From assembly GCF_024029675.1 (NCBI RefSeq), contig NZ_CP097121.1:496001-560000 (forward strand): DNA of 64,000 nt. Reading direction: 5' to 3'. Numbering within the stretch: position 1 is the first letter of the stretch; the number at the start of each line of letters is the position of its first letter. Position numbers and translations under genes: made by a program. The stretch is from Fructilactobacillus carniphilus (lineage in GTDB: Bacteria; Bacillota; Bacilli; Lactobacillales; Lactobacillaceae). This document shows positions 8,625-17,067 of the stretch, piece by piece. The notes under the pieces are model-generated. The model searched no databases and was not told where the DNA came from. It worked only from the letters and a program-made list of their open reading frames with translations.

Positions 8625-8673
8625 GTTTACTAATTAGATGAAATTCTTATTTGCTTTTAAGAATCAATGAAAA

Positions 8674-10017
8674 TTAAGCTTGAAATCGTAGTCCCTTCGG
8701 GAAGAAATTCTTCACGGTGCCGTTTACCACTTTCCCAAATCCGACTGGCATTTGGTGATATACCAAAAGAGCCCAGCCTTTCGCTTGAATTTGATCGGTG
8801 GCAAAAGTATCTCCGTGAACATATTTTTGCCACTGCGCAGCGTTAATCGCAATCGTACGTTGAACTTGTTCCGGGTTAAGGACCATTGCTAACCCGTAAC
8901 TCGGTTCAATTCGATTCTTTTTCAACGTTCCGAGGGGCGTTCCAGGGCGCATCACTTTCAATCCGTTTAAAGCCGGGATTTCTGGATTAAACGAATAAAG
9001 TTGTTCTTTAAACCGCAACAACGAACCAGCCTGAAAATTGGTCAGGTTCTGCTCCGCAAATTGTTGCCACTCTTTTCGCTCTGCTCCCGATGCACTGGCC
9101 TCTTGTTTTCTAATCTTCGTTGGCTTAGCCGTTTCCGTACTTTGAAGTTTGGCAATAAAATGACCGTCCCCCGCAAACAGGTGTGGAAAGAGTCGGACGG
9201 CGTCTTGTAAATCGGGATTCCCGTTCGCCCACGCTGGTTGTCCACTGCTCATGCCAGCTTGTTTTTCAAGCGGAACCATTTCTAGTGGGTATTTATCAAA
9301 CAACCAGGCGATGATCTGTTCGTCCTCTTCCGGTGCAAACGTACAAGTCGAATAAATTAGCTGCCCACCCGGTTTTAACATTTTAACGGCCTCGGTTAAG
9401 ATGTCTCGCTGCCGCAGCGCACATTCCGCTGGATATTCTTCATTCCAATAGGTCATTGCCTCAGGATTCTTCCGGAACATCCCTTCCCCAGAACACGGTG
9501 CGTCCACCAGAATCTTATCAAAGTAAGCGGGAAAAGCTTTACTTAGATGTTCCGGTGTCTCATTTAAAATTAACGGGTTCCACACGCCAAATCGTTCAAG
9601 ATTTTCGACTAACACCTTGGCCCGGCTACGGTTAATTTCGTTAGCAACCAGTAAGCCCTGATTTTGCATCATCCCCGCCAACTGGGTTGATTTCCCCCCG
9701 GGAGCGGCACACAAATCAAGCACTCGTTCGCCCGGTTGCGGATTGACTGCCTCTGCTACTAACATTGCTGACGGTTCTTGGTTGTAAACATACCCACTTT
9801 GATGTTCTGGAGACTTGCCGGATACCTTGCCGTAATAACCATGCTGAATCCCTGGGATGGGATGACTGGTATCGACGTCCAGTTGCGCCGGACTCTTTAA
9901 GGGATTAATTCGAAAGCCATGCTGTGGAGTGTCGGTAAAACTCTGTAAAAAGGCCGGAAATTGGTACCCTAGTAACCGTTCATATTTTGTTTTAAATGCT
10001 GCTGGTAATTCAATCAT
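8674..10017 (-). CDS. rsmF: RsmF-type 16S rRNA (cytosine-C5) methyltransferase
   Basis: 447 residues. It belongs to the RsmB/RsmF NOL1/NOP2/Sun family, which uses S-adenosylmethionine to make m5C in rRNA. Motif I DLCAAPGGKS is at 101-110. DAPCSGEGMFR at 172-182 contains C175, and STCTF at 223-227 holds the catalytic C225. The C-terminal third is the RsmF-type PUA-like extension rather than the NusB-like N-terminus seen in rsmB at 34700. The start at 10017 has GGAGGAAA 5 nt upstream, and it overlaps the glpK stop by 8 nt. The exact target base is not readable from sequence. Confidence 0.88.
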   Translation of the reverse strand: MIELPAAFKTKYERLLGYQFPAFLQSFTDTPQHGFRINPLKSPAQLDVDTSHPIPGIQHGYYGKVSGKSPEHQSGYVYNQEPSAMLVAEAVNPQPGERVLDLCAAPGGKSTQLAGMMQNQGLLVANEINRSRAKVLVENLERFGVWNPLILNETPEHLSKAFPAYFDKILVDAPCSGEGMFRKNPEAMTYWNEEYPAECALRQRDILTEAVKMLKPGGQLIYSTCTFAPEEDEQIIAWLFDKYPLEMVPLEKQAGMSSGQPAWANGNPDLQDAVRLFPHLFAGDGHFIAKLQSTETAKPTKIRKQEASASGAERKEWQQFAEQNLTNFQAGSLLRFKEQLYSFNPEIPALNGLKVMRPGTPLGTLKKNRIEPSYGLAMVLNPEQVQRTIAINAAQWQKYVHGDTFATDQIQAKGWALLVYHQMPVGFGKVVNGTVKNFFPKGLRFQA

Positions 10018-11521
10018 GATTTTCCTCCGCAAAAAACTGCGTTGCTTGAACCGCCCGTTGCCAACCAGCATACCGTGATTTCCGCTCGGAAGCAGCCATT
10101 TGCGGTTGATAACTATTAGTTGACCGGATGATGGCTTTAATGGTAGCTAAATCGGTCCAATAGTTAACCTGCAATCCCGCTAAGTAAGCAACTCCGAGTG
10201 CCGTGGTTTCTGTCAACGGGGCCCGTGTGATGGTCGTATCTAAAATATCGGCCTGAAACTGCATCAAGTATTCGTTCTTCGAGACTCCACCATCCACCAT
10301 TAACGATTTGACCGGTAATCCGGTTTCCTTACTCATGGTTTCTAAGACATCGCGAGTTTGAAAGGCCAAAGATTCTAACGTGGCTTTGACCAATTGCTTA
10401 TCATCCGTCTGCTGGGTAATCCCAAAGATGGCTCCCCGCGCGGCCTGATTCCAATAAGGGGCCCCTAGTCCGTTAAACGCCGGCACTACATAGAGCTGAT
10501 TGTTAGAAGCCGCTGCTTGCGCTTGGTGGGCAGTTTCTGTTATATCTTGAACCAGCTTCACCTGATCTTTCAGCCAGTCTACGGCTGATCCAGCGGTGAA
10601 AACACTCCCTTCAAACGCATAATTAACTTCCCCGTTCACACTATAGGCAATCGTGGTTAGTAAACCATGGGCAGACGTCTGGGGTTGGGTGCCTAAATTC
10701 ATCATAATAAAAGCCCCCGTCCCGTAGGTGTTTTTGGTCATGCCGGGCTCTAAGGCTAGTTCCCCAAACAACGAGGCCTGTTGGTCCCCGGCAATTCCAG
10801 TAATCGGAATCTGGACTCCCATAAAGGTAAATTCTTGGGTGTAGCCGTAGAAATGGCTGGATTCTTCAACATCTGGCAACATTTGCTTAGGAATATGAAG
10901 CAGGTTTAGCAATTCTTCATCCCACTCCAACGTATGGATGTTATACAACATCGTCCGACTGGCATTCGTCATGTCCGTGGCATGCACGTGCCCGTTAGTT
11001 AACTTCCACAGCAGCCAGGTATCAATGGTCCCAAACAATAAATCACCGGCCTCGGCTTGTTCTCGTGCCTGAGGAACCTGGTTTAATAACCACTGAATCT
11101 TCGTGGCCGAAAAGTATGAGTCAATCAGTAAACCTGTTTTTTGCTGAATTAGTTCCTGGTAACCCGCTTCCTTTAGTTGGTTCGCGAGAGCGCTTGTCTG
11201 TTTTGATTGCCAAACAATGGCATTATGAATTGGTTTGCCCGTTTTTCGGTTCCAAACCACGGTGGTTTCTCGTTGGTTGCTGATTCCAATGGCGCGCACC
11301 TTATACGGTGGAGTTTCTGTCTGAAACAGCACCTCAGAGATGACCGTTTCTGTATTGTTCCAAATTTCAATTGGGTCTTGTTCTACCCAGCCAGGCTGTG
11401 GGAAAGATTGGTGAATCAAGCGCTGGGCCTGTCCCACGATTTGTCCCTGGTGATTAAATAAAATGGCCCGGACTGAAGTCGTGCCTTCGTCGATTGCGAG
11501 AATGTATTGTTCGTTTTTCAT
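10010..11521 (-). CDS. glpK: Glycerol kinase
   Basis: 503 residues, FGGY family, converting glycerol to glycerol 3-phosphate with ATP. The N-terminal phosphate loop DEGTTS is at residues 11-16 and the C-terminal half has VDGGVSKNEYLMQFQAD. The start at 11521 is chosen because a GAGG site lies about 7 nt before it; a reading from 11536 has none. The usual partners glpD and glpF are not adjacent; instead the gene overlaps an rRNA methyltransferase. A -10 box lies upstream. Confidence 0.94.
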   Translation of the reverse strand: MKNEQYILAIDEGTTSVRAILFNHQGQIVGQAQRLIHQSFPQPGWVEQDPIEIWNNTETVISEVLFQTETPPYKVRAIGISNQRETTVVWNRKTGKPIHNAIVWQSKQTSALANQLKEAGYQELIQQKTGLLIDSYFSATKIQWLLNQVPQAREQAEAGDLLFGTIDTWLLWKLTNGHVHATDMTNASRTMLYNIHTLEWDEELLNLLHIPKQMLPDVEESSHFYGYTQEFTFMGVQIPITGIAGDQQASLFGELALEPGMTKNTYGTGAFIMMNLGTQPQTSAHGLLTTIAYSVNGEVNYAFEGSVFTAGSAVDWLKDQVKLVQDITETAHQAQAAASNNQLYVVPAFNGLGAPYWNQAARGAIFGITQQTDDKQLVKATLESLAFQTRDVLETMSKETGLPVKSLMVDGGVSKNEYLMQFQADILDTTITRAPLTETTALGVAYLAGLQVNYWTDLATIKAIIRSTNSYQPQMAASERKSRYAGWQRAVQATQFFAEENHD

Positions 11522-11552
11522 TGCGTACCTCATCATTAAAAATTCAGTCCTT

Positions 11553-11558
11553 ATTATA
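11553..11558 (-). promoter_or_regulatory. -10 element for glpK
   Basis: A perfect TATAAT on the minus strand, 31 nt before the glpK ATG. The -35 region is poor, so strength or activator dependence is unknown. I found no convincing cre site. Confidence 0.5.
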
Positions 11559-11600
11559 ACCTTTTCCCCTGCTTCTGCCTAACCGGAGCAGGCGCTCTCT

Positions 11601-11629
11601 TTTTCAGTTTCACACAAGAAGTGTAGAAT
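11601..11629 (+). promoter_or_regulatory. Promoter of pepD-yjeM
   Basis: TTTTCA, 17 bp, TAGAAT. The ribosome binding site GAAGGAG and the ATG follow about 25-38 nt later. Each box matches the consensus only partly, but spacing and position fit. Confidence 0.5.
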
Positions 11630-11666
11630 AGATGCGGAACTAATTTTACGAAGGAGCATCATAAAT

Positions 11667-13088
11667 ATGACAGAACCAAACTATTCCGCTTGCACTAGTA
11701 TGCTAGTGGGTAAAAATGCGACCGTCGATGGTAGTACCCTCATCGGTCGCAATGAGGATGCCAAAGCCGCCTGGCCGAAGCGTTTCGTCGTTCACAAACA
11801 CCAAGTTGCAACGGAGCCGGTTGTTTTTCAATCTACTGCGAATGGCTTTCAGTTAGACCTGCCATCTGAGGCCGCTAAGTACACGGCTACCCCGGAATGG
11901 ACTGACAGTGAAGGCTTATTTGAAGAAGAAGGAATTAATGAACACGGCGTGGCCATGAGTGCCACCGAGAGTACCTATGCTAACGATAGTGTCTTAGGCT
12001 GCGATCCGTTAGTGAAGGATGGGATCGGAGAAGAGGCAATGGTCACCGTCGTGCTTCCCTACGTCAAATCCGCTCGAGAAGGTGTCCAACGTCTGGGTGA
12101 AATTGTTAGTACGAAAGGTGCTAGTGAAACCAACGGAATCCTGTTTTCGGATACACAAGAAGTCTGGTACTTTGAAATCGGCTCTGGTCATCAGTGGGTA
12201 GCCCAACGGATTCCCGATGACTGTTATGCGGTGGTTGCGAACCAAATGGCAATTGAAAAGGTTGACTTTAATGACCAGGTTAATTTTCAATGGTCGCAAG
12301 GTTTAGAACAATTTGTCACCGACAATCATCTGAATCCAGATCGACACGGGTTTAACTTCCGCCACATCTTTGGGACTCGCACCCAAATGGATACTTATTA
12401 CAATACGCCGCGTGTGTGGTACGGACAAAAGATGTTTAATCCCGAAATTGAACAGGAACCAACTTCTCAGGATTTGCCTTTTCTCCGCAAGAGTAGCCGT
12501 CGGTTATCAGCCACGGACGTCCAAATGTTGCTAAGTTCTCACTACCAGGGAACCGAGTTTGATCCAGTCGGAACGGGTAGTGAATTTGACAAGCATCGCT
12601 TCCGTCCGATTAGCTTCGCTAAAACCCAAGAATCACATGTTTTACAATTGCAAGCAGATTTACCCGTGGAAATCGGTGGTATTCACTGGCTTTCCATGGG
12701 GGTCGGAGCAGAGAGTACTTTCGTTCCCTTTTTCGCTGGGATTAGTGAAACGCCTGCCGCCTATCAATATCCAGTCGATCACGATTACGATCCTCAATCC
12801 GCCTACTGGAACTTTAAACTAGTCGGGATTTTAGTCGATGCTCATTACCATCGTTTTATCGAACAGGTTAACGATGTCCAAGCAGAACTACGGCAAGGTT
12901 ATCGCCAAATTATTAATCAAACTCAGTCACAAGTTGCAACTAGCAACGATTTAGTTGCATTAGCCAATCAAGCTAGCAATCAAGCAGCTAAGCTCGCCTT
13001 AAGTCGATTCCAAGCATTAGCAGCCCAACTTATCACTGACTCTGCTGACCTATCACCGTTAAACTATCACCAGGATTTGAATTTATAG
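11667..13088 (+). CDS. pepD: C69-family dipeptidase (PepD type)
   Basis: 473 residues, the length of Lactobacillus PepD. The start N-Y-S-A-C9-T-S-M-L-V-G matches family C69, in which the N-terminal cysteine becomes the nucleophile after removal of a short propeptide, so C9 is the predicted catalytic residue. GSTLIGRNEDA follows, as in relatives. It hydrolyses dipeptides in the cytoplasm. It is followed 16 nt later by the permease gene yjeM, so the two are probably co-transcribed and may link peptide breakdown to amino-acid exchange. Confidence 0.9.
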   Translation: MTEPNYSACTSMLVGKNATVDGSTLIGRNEDAKAAWPKRFVVHKHQVATEPVVFQSTANGFQLDLPSEAAKYTATPEWTDSEGLFEEEGINEHGVAMSATESTYANDSVLGCDPLVKDGIGEEAMVTVVLPYVKSAREGVQRLGEIVSTKGASETNGILFSDTQEVWYFEIGSGHQWVAQRIPDDCYAVVANQMAIEKVDFNDQVNFQWSQGLEQFVTDNHLNPDRHGFNFRHIFGTRTQMDTYYNTPRVWYGQKMFNPEIEQEPTSQDLPFLRKSSRRLSATDVQMLLSSHYQGTEFDPVGTGSEFDKHRFRPISFAKTQESHVLQLQADLPVEIGGIHWLSMGVGAESTFVPFFAGISETPAAYQYPVDHDYDPQSAYWNFKLVGILVDAHYHRFIEQVNDVQAELRQGYRQIINQTQSQVATSNDLVALANQASNQAAKLALSRFQALAAQLITDSADLSPLNYHQDLNL

Positions 13089-13104
13089 GGAGGATCATAA
13101 CTGC

Positions 13105-14604
13105 ATGTCGAAACAAAAAATGAAGACTGGCTCACTGGTCTTAATGATTTTCTCTGCCATCTTTGGGTTTGCCAATGTAACCGTAGCCTATGATCAAATG
13201 GGCTATGCCAGTATCATCTGGTATGCCTTTGCGGCGCTTGTCTTCTTTCTGCCTACTAGTTTAATGTTTGCAGAATACGGTTCTGCCTTTAGTGATGCCA
13301 AAGGAGGAATCTACTCGTGGCTCAAGAATTCAATCGGCGAACGGCTCGCTTTTATCGGGACGTTTATCTGGCTCTCAGCTTGGATTATCTGGATGATATC
13401 GGTTTCTAGTAAGGTATGGATTCCAGTTTCCAACATCTTCTTTGGTTCGGATAAAACCAACACCTGGCGCTTATTTAATCTGTTTACACCGATGCAAACC
13501 GTGGGAATTTTAGGAATCGTGTGGGTGTTAGTAATTACGTTTTGTGCTACCTGTGGTTTTGAACAAATTGCTAAAATTGCCAATCTAGGGGGATTCTTCA
13601 CTCTGTTGCTTCCCATCGTCTTTGTGGTTCTGTCAATTATTGTCCTCATTCTGCATCATGGTCAATTAGCCGAACCCATTCACGGCATGAGTTCCTTTAT
13701 TAAATCTCCGAACCCGTTGTTCGCCAGCCCAATTGCCCTACTATCATTCGTGGTCTATGCCATCTTTGCTTATGGTGGGATGGAATCAATGGGTGGAGTG
13801 GTCGATGAAGTGGATAATCCTAAAAAGACTTTTCCCAAGGGAATTATGATTGCCGGCATCTTAATGGCTATCATCTATTCGGGAACCATTTTCTTTGCCG
13901 GAGTAACCGCTAATTGGCACACAGTCCTAGGTAACGACAAGGTTAACCTTGGGAACATTACCTATGTTTTACTGAATAACCTTGGGTTCGTCTTTGCTCA
14001 ATCACTCGGATTGTCGCATTCTGTGGCCATCACGGTTGGAAATTGGCTGGCGCGGTTTGCGGGACTTAGTATGTTTCTGGCCTACCTGGGTTCCTTCTTT
14101 GTGCTGATCTACTCTCCAATTAAGTCGTTTATTGAAGGCTCTGACCCACAAATTTGGCCCAAGCGCGTTACGAAGCTTAATCAACACGGAATGCCGGCCT
14201 TTGCCATGTGGTTACAAGCTGCCGCTGTTTCGTTGGTGATTTTTGCCATTTCGTTTAGTGGATCGGGAGCGCAACAGTTCTATCTGATTTTGACCGATAT
14301 GGCCAATATTTCGAGCACCTTCCCATACCTCTTCTTAGTTGGAGCCTTTCCGTTCTTCAAACGTTTACCTGACATTGAACGTCCCTTTGTCTTTTACAAA
14401 AACCGCATCATGACGAACGCGGTCGTGACCATCATCCTCATTATCTTAGTCTTAGGAATTGGGTTTACGGCCGTTGAACCATTGTTAGAACACAATTATC
14501 AAACCGCATTCTGGACCATCTTTGGTCCGGTTGCCTTTGGAATAATTGGCTTGTTAATGTATGAAGTTGGATTACGGAAAAAACGGCGAAATCAATTGCA
14601 GTAA
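13105..14604 (+). CDS. yjeM: APC-superfamily amino-acid permease of the YjeM glutamate/GABA transporter family
   Basis: 499 residues with about twelve hydrophobic segments. The sequence follows remembered Escherichia coli YjeM closely: a start of the form LxLMIFxxxFGFAN, then EGGIYSW-type, FAYGGMESMGG and NLGNITYVL segments in the same order. The substrate of YjeM is not established; the family is grouped with glutamate/GABA exchangers. GGGAGG lies before the ATG. It is the second gene after pepD and ends just before a strong terminator. Confidence 0.88.
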   Translation: MSKQKMKTGSLVLMIFSAIFGFANVTVAYDQMGYASIIWYAFAALVFFLPTSLMFAEYGSAFSDAKGGIYSWLKNSIGERLAFIGTFIWLSAWIIWMISVSSKVWIPVSNIFFGSDKTNTWRLFNLFTPMQTVGILGIVWVLVITFCATCGFEQIAKIANLGGFFTLLLPIVFVVLSIIVLILHHGQLAEPIHGMSSFIKSPNPLFASPIALLSFVVYAIFAYGGMESMGGVVDEVDNPKKTFPKGIMIAGILMAIIYSGTIFFAGVTANWHTVLGNDKVNLGNITYVLLNNLGFVFAQSLGLSHSVAITVGNWLARFAGLSMFLAYLGSFFVLIYSPIKSFIEGSDPQIWPKRVTKLNQHGMPAFAMWLQAAAVSLVIFAISFSGSGAQQFYLILTDMANISSTFPYLFLVGAFPFFKRLPDIERPFVFYKNRIMTNAVVTIILIILVLGIGFTAVEPLLEHNYQTAFWTIFGPVAFGIIGLLMYEVGLRKKRRNQLQ

Positions 14605-14607
14605 CGA

Positions 14608-14641
14608 GAAAAAGAGATTGGAATTATCCAATCTCTTTTTA
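14608..14641 (+). terminator. Rho-independent terminator after yjeM
   Basis: A 14-bp stem AAAAAGAGATTGGA/TCCAATCTCTTTTT with a 4-nt loop, ending in T5 a few bases after the yjeM stop. It marks the left edge of the AT-rich island. Confidence 0.9.
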
Positions 14642-15043
14642 TTATTCTAAGAACATAAATTACTTATTATTTTCCCTAGTAACATTCATAATTTTACTAC
14701 AATTGTTATAATATTATTGTTCGCTATTTTGTATAATAGTAATTATCCAATAATAATTCAATTAAAATTCATAAATTAGCAAATTATTTTATAATTGTTA
14801 AGGAAACATAACTTTAACTGAAAACTCAGACGATTATAACAAAAATAATAATCGCTTTAATTATTTTTTAGAATAAAAATGTTTTTTTATACAGTTTGTT
14901 AATTTTGGGAAATAATATTACCAATTACAAACACAATCATCAAAGGAAATAATTTGATTAAAGCTAATAATTAATCACTATGAATTTTTTGTAAGCAAAG
15001 AGCAATCAATGCTAAATAAGCATAAATACAATTTTATAAAATA
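14642..15043. other. Very AT-rich non-coding stretch
   Basis: About 400 bp with GC content far below the flanking core genes and no frame with a ribosome binding site on either strand. Scattered TATAAT-like and TTGTTA-like strings occur, as expected by chance in such DNA. I see no terminal repeats, tRNA remnant or terminator. It lies downstream of the minus-strand HEPN-like gene. Confidence 0.6.
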
Positions 15044-16318
15044 TTAAATTGATTCATAATTACTTTCGTTTAATTCATATCCATCTACCAAAAATAAATA
15101 CTTCTTTAAATTATAGTACAATTCATTTATATATAAGATAAAATATATATTTTCTAAACATAAATTAGCTAAATCTATATAATAAATTATCTCTTTTTTT
15201 ATTTTTTTTGCATGATTATCTGTGTATGTTATTAATTGTTCACTGCTATTTACTGATATATCAAAATGAGATATTGAATTTCTTATTCTATTGCGCATAC
15301 TCTTTTTTATTTGTTTACTAAAAGGCTCTGTATTTACTAAAAAATCTAGTTTATTTTCAAAAATTAATTTATCAAAATATTCTTTACTTTTTTTATCTGG
15401 GAATTTATTTGCATCACTTCTTGAAAAAAGATTATTTAATATAAAAATTACTTCTATATTCGCTTTTATAAATTCATAAGTGTGAGCATAAAGATGATTT
15501 AACTGATTATAATTTATTGTAGTTATACCATATTTTTCCTTATCTAGATTATTTAAAGTATTACCTTTTTTTAAATTAATTAGTGGTATAAATTGAATAT
15601 ATCTTTTAGAAAATTCATCAATAATATTCAAAAATTCATTATCAAATCTACTTAACTTATTTTTTATGTCATTTTTATTATTTTCAATATAATTAACAAT
15701 AACATCTTTTATACTCAACATCTTTTCTGCAACATCAGTGTAATTTTTCAAAGTATTTTCATCCATAAATGATGAAATTCCTGTATCAGTAAGTAAAATT
15801 TGATGTAAAGCAATATTTAATTCTAACTTATCAGTTACTTTTGATACTACTGATTTAGATGTTTTTAAATAATCAGATACTTCATTATATATATAATATT
15901 GTTTGTTATTATTTAATATATGAAACCAGTTTAACAATTGACTCCATTTATTATTATTAATAAACGTCATGAAATTAATACTTTTATTTAAATTAAAACC
16001 ACTACTTATAATATCAGCATTTCTTAAAAAAGGAGTTGCTATATATAATGGGTCTATTTTACTTGTAATCTTTTTTATTTTTGCTGTCGGGAATATCGCT
16101 GAAACTTCCAAACAATAGTACCCCTCTAATTTATCATCTACATTTTCAACATTTGTTAAAATTAATTGATTATATTTAAATTGTCCAACAATGGAACTCG
16201 TACATATTGGACATTCTATAGATATTGGTACTGTTAAATCTTCCATCTGAATTCTAAAATCGATTACTGTATTGCATATATTACATTTTACAAATTTATT
16301 TATAACCATAATAAACAT
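15044..16318 (-). CDS. Orphan protein with N-terminal zinc ribbon and C-terminal HEPN-like motif
   Basis: 424 residues that I do not recognise as a named family. C12-x2-C15 and C36-x2-C39 form a probable zinc ribbon. The middle is helical and charged. Residues 342-351 (RNRIRNSISH) contain R346-N-x3-H351, the R-x4-6-H motif of HEPN ribonuclease domains, in a helix-rich C-terminus. HEPN proteins are often toxins or abortive-infection effectors; that role is inferred. AAAGG lies 6 nt before the ATG at 16318. Codon use is extremely AT-rich (N, I, K and Y dominate), unlike all neighbours, which suggests recent acquisition. No partner antitoxin gene is visible beside it. Confidence 0.82.
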   Translation of the reverse strand: MFIMVINKFVKCNICNTVIDFRIQMEDLTVPISIECPICTSSIVGQFKYNQLILTNVENVDDKLEGYYCLEVSAIFPTAKIKKITSKIDPLYIATPFLRNADIISSGFNLNKSINFMTFINNNKWSQLLNWFHILNNNKQYYIYNEVSDYLKTSKSVVSKVTDKLELNIALHQILLTDTGISSFMDENTLKNYTDVAEKMLSIKDVIVNYIENNKNDIKNKLSRFDNEFLNIIDEFSKRYIQFIPLINLKKGNTLNNLDKEKYGITTINYNQLNHLYAHTYEFIKANIEVIFILNNLFSRSDANKFPDKKSKEYFDKLIFENKLDFLVNTEPFSKQIKKSMRNRIRNSISHFDISVNSSEQLITYTDNHAKKIKKEIIYYIDLANLCLENIYFILYINELYYNLKKYLFLVDGYELNESNYESI

Positions 16319-16369
16319 TTAATCCTTTCATATAAAAAAATATTATATTTGCCATAAAAATGATTTACC

Positions 16370-16398
16370 ATAATATTAATAATAATTGTATTTAACAA
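16370..16398 (-). promoter_or_regulatory. Promoter of the HEPN-like gene
   Basis: Minus strand: TTGTTA (16398-16393), a 17-bp spacer, then TATTAT (16375-16370), about 50 nt before the ATG. The boxes match at 4/6 and 5/6 positions with ideal spacing, though AT-rich DNA makes chance matches easier. The inverted repeat at 16376-16417 overlaps it. Confidence 0.5.
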
Positions 16399-16417
16399 TA
16401 AACACAATTATTATTAA
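16376..16417. repeat. 14-bp perfect inverted repeat across the HEPN-like gene promoter
   Basis: TTAATAATAATTGT at 16376-16389 is the exact reverse complement of 16404-16417, with a 14-nt spacer. One arm fills the -10/-35 spacer and the other lies just upstream of the -35 box, as expected of a repressor operator. It has no T-run and is not a convincing terminator. Confidence 0.6.
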
Positions 16418-16555
16418 ATTTTGAATATGTAAAATTACAAAGTTTTTACTTCAAAAAGTATTTAAAAAATATTGCAATTAAGTAATAAAATCATGAATAA
16501 TTATACATTGTTTAATCTATTTAAAAATATAATAAACAATATTTTTTTAACAACA

Positions 16556-16589
16556 AAAAAACGACTGGAAAAATTTCCAGCCGTTTTTC
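16556..16589 (-). terminator. Rho-independent terminator after rplS
   Basis: Minus strand: AAAAACGGCTGGAAA paired with TTTCCAGTCGTTTTT (one mismatch), then more T. It sits 3 nt after the rplS stop and marks the right edge of the AT-rich island. Confidence 0.9.
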
Positions 16590-16591
16590 TT

Positions 16592-16951
16592 CTAGCGCTT
16601 TTTGAATGATTGCTTGATCCGAGCAGCTTTTCCTTGACGATCGCGCAAGTAGTAAAGTTTTGAACGACGAACCTTACCACGACGAACGACTTCCAGTTTA
16701 GCAACCCGAGGTGAGTTCAATGGGAAAATTCTTTCCACACCGATTCCGTTACTGATTTTACGAACAGTGTAGGTAGCTTGAATCCCGGCACCGCGGCGCT
16801 TGATAACTACACCAGTAAAATCTTGTAACCGTTCCGTGTCACCTTCAACAACTCGAACAGATACCGTTACAGTATCACCCGGCCGAAAGTCGGGAATGTC
16901 AGAACGTAATTGTTCCTGATTGATCTTTTCGATCAGCTTGTTTTGACGCAT
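16592..16951 (-). CDS. rplS: 50S ribosomal protein L19
   Basis: 119 residues, standard length. The core [17 protein letters not shown] and the C-terminal [17 protein letters not shown] are typical. The start at 16951 (MRQNKLIE) has AGGAGAA 5 nt upstream; a longer reading from 16972 has no support. It lies downstream of trmD, in the conserved order rpsP-khpA-rimM-trmD-rplS. A leader and a promoter of its own precede it. Confidence 0.97.
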   Translation of the reverse strand: MRQNKLIEKINQEQLRSDIPDFRPGDTVTVSVRVVEGDTERLQDFTGVVIKRRGAGIQATYTVRKISNGIGVERIFPLNSPRVAKLEVVRRGKVRRSKLYYLRDRQGKAARIKQSFKKR

Positions 16952-17030
16952 GTCAATTCTCCTAACTAGCACTCATATCTTTTCGACAGCGGAATACTGT
17001 TGTATTTTTTTAGTCTCACGACTAACTAAT
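16952..17030 (-). ncRNA. Probable L19 ribosomal protein leader
   Basis: The rplS 5' region holds TATTCCGCTG followed by ATGAGTGC shortly before the ribosome binding site, the kind of elements I recall from the Bacillota L19 leader, which lets L19 repress its own mRNA. There is also a local hairpin (AGTCGTGAGACT). A covariance search would settle it. Confidence 0.45.
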
Positions 17031-17039
17031 AATATAGCA
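17031..17039 (-). promoter_or_regulatory. Extended -10 promoter for rplS
   Basis: TGCTATATT on the minus strand, an extended -10 element between the trmD stop and the L19 leader. The -35 region (TTTATT) is weak. Confidence 0.5.
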
Positions 17040-17067
17040 CATAATCACAACCAAATAAAGACTAATT

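Noticed and set aside
14642..16555. Prophage or transposon origin of the AT-rich island
   Set aside because: No integrase, transposase, terminal inverted repeat or attachment-site duplication is visible.
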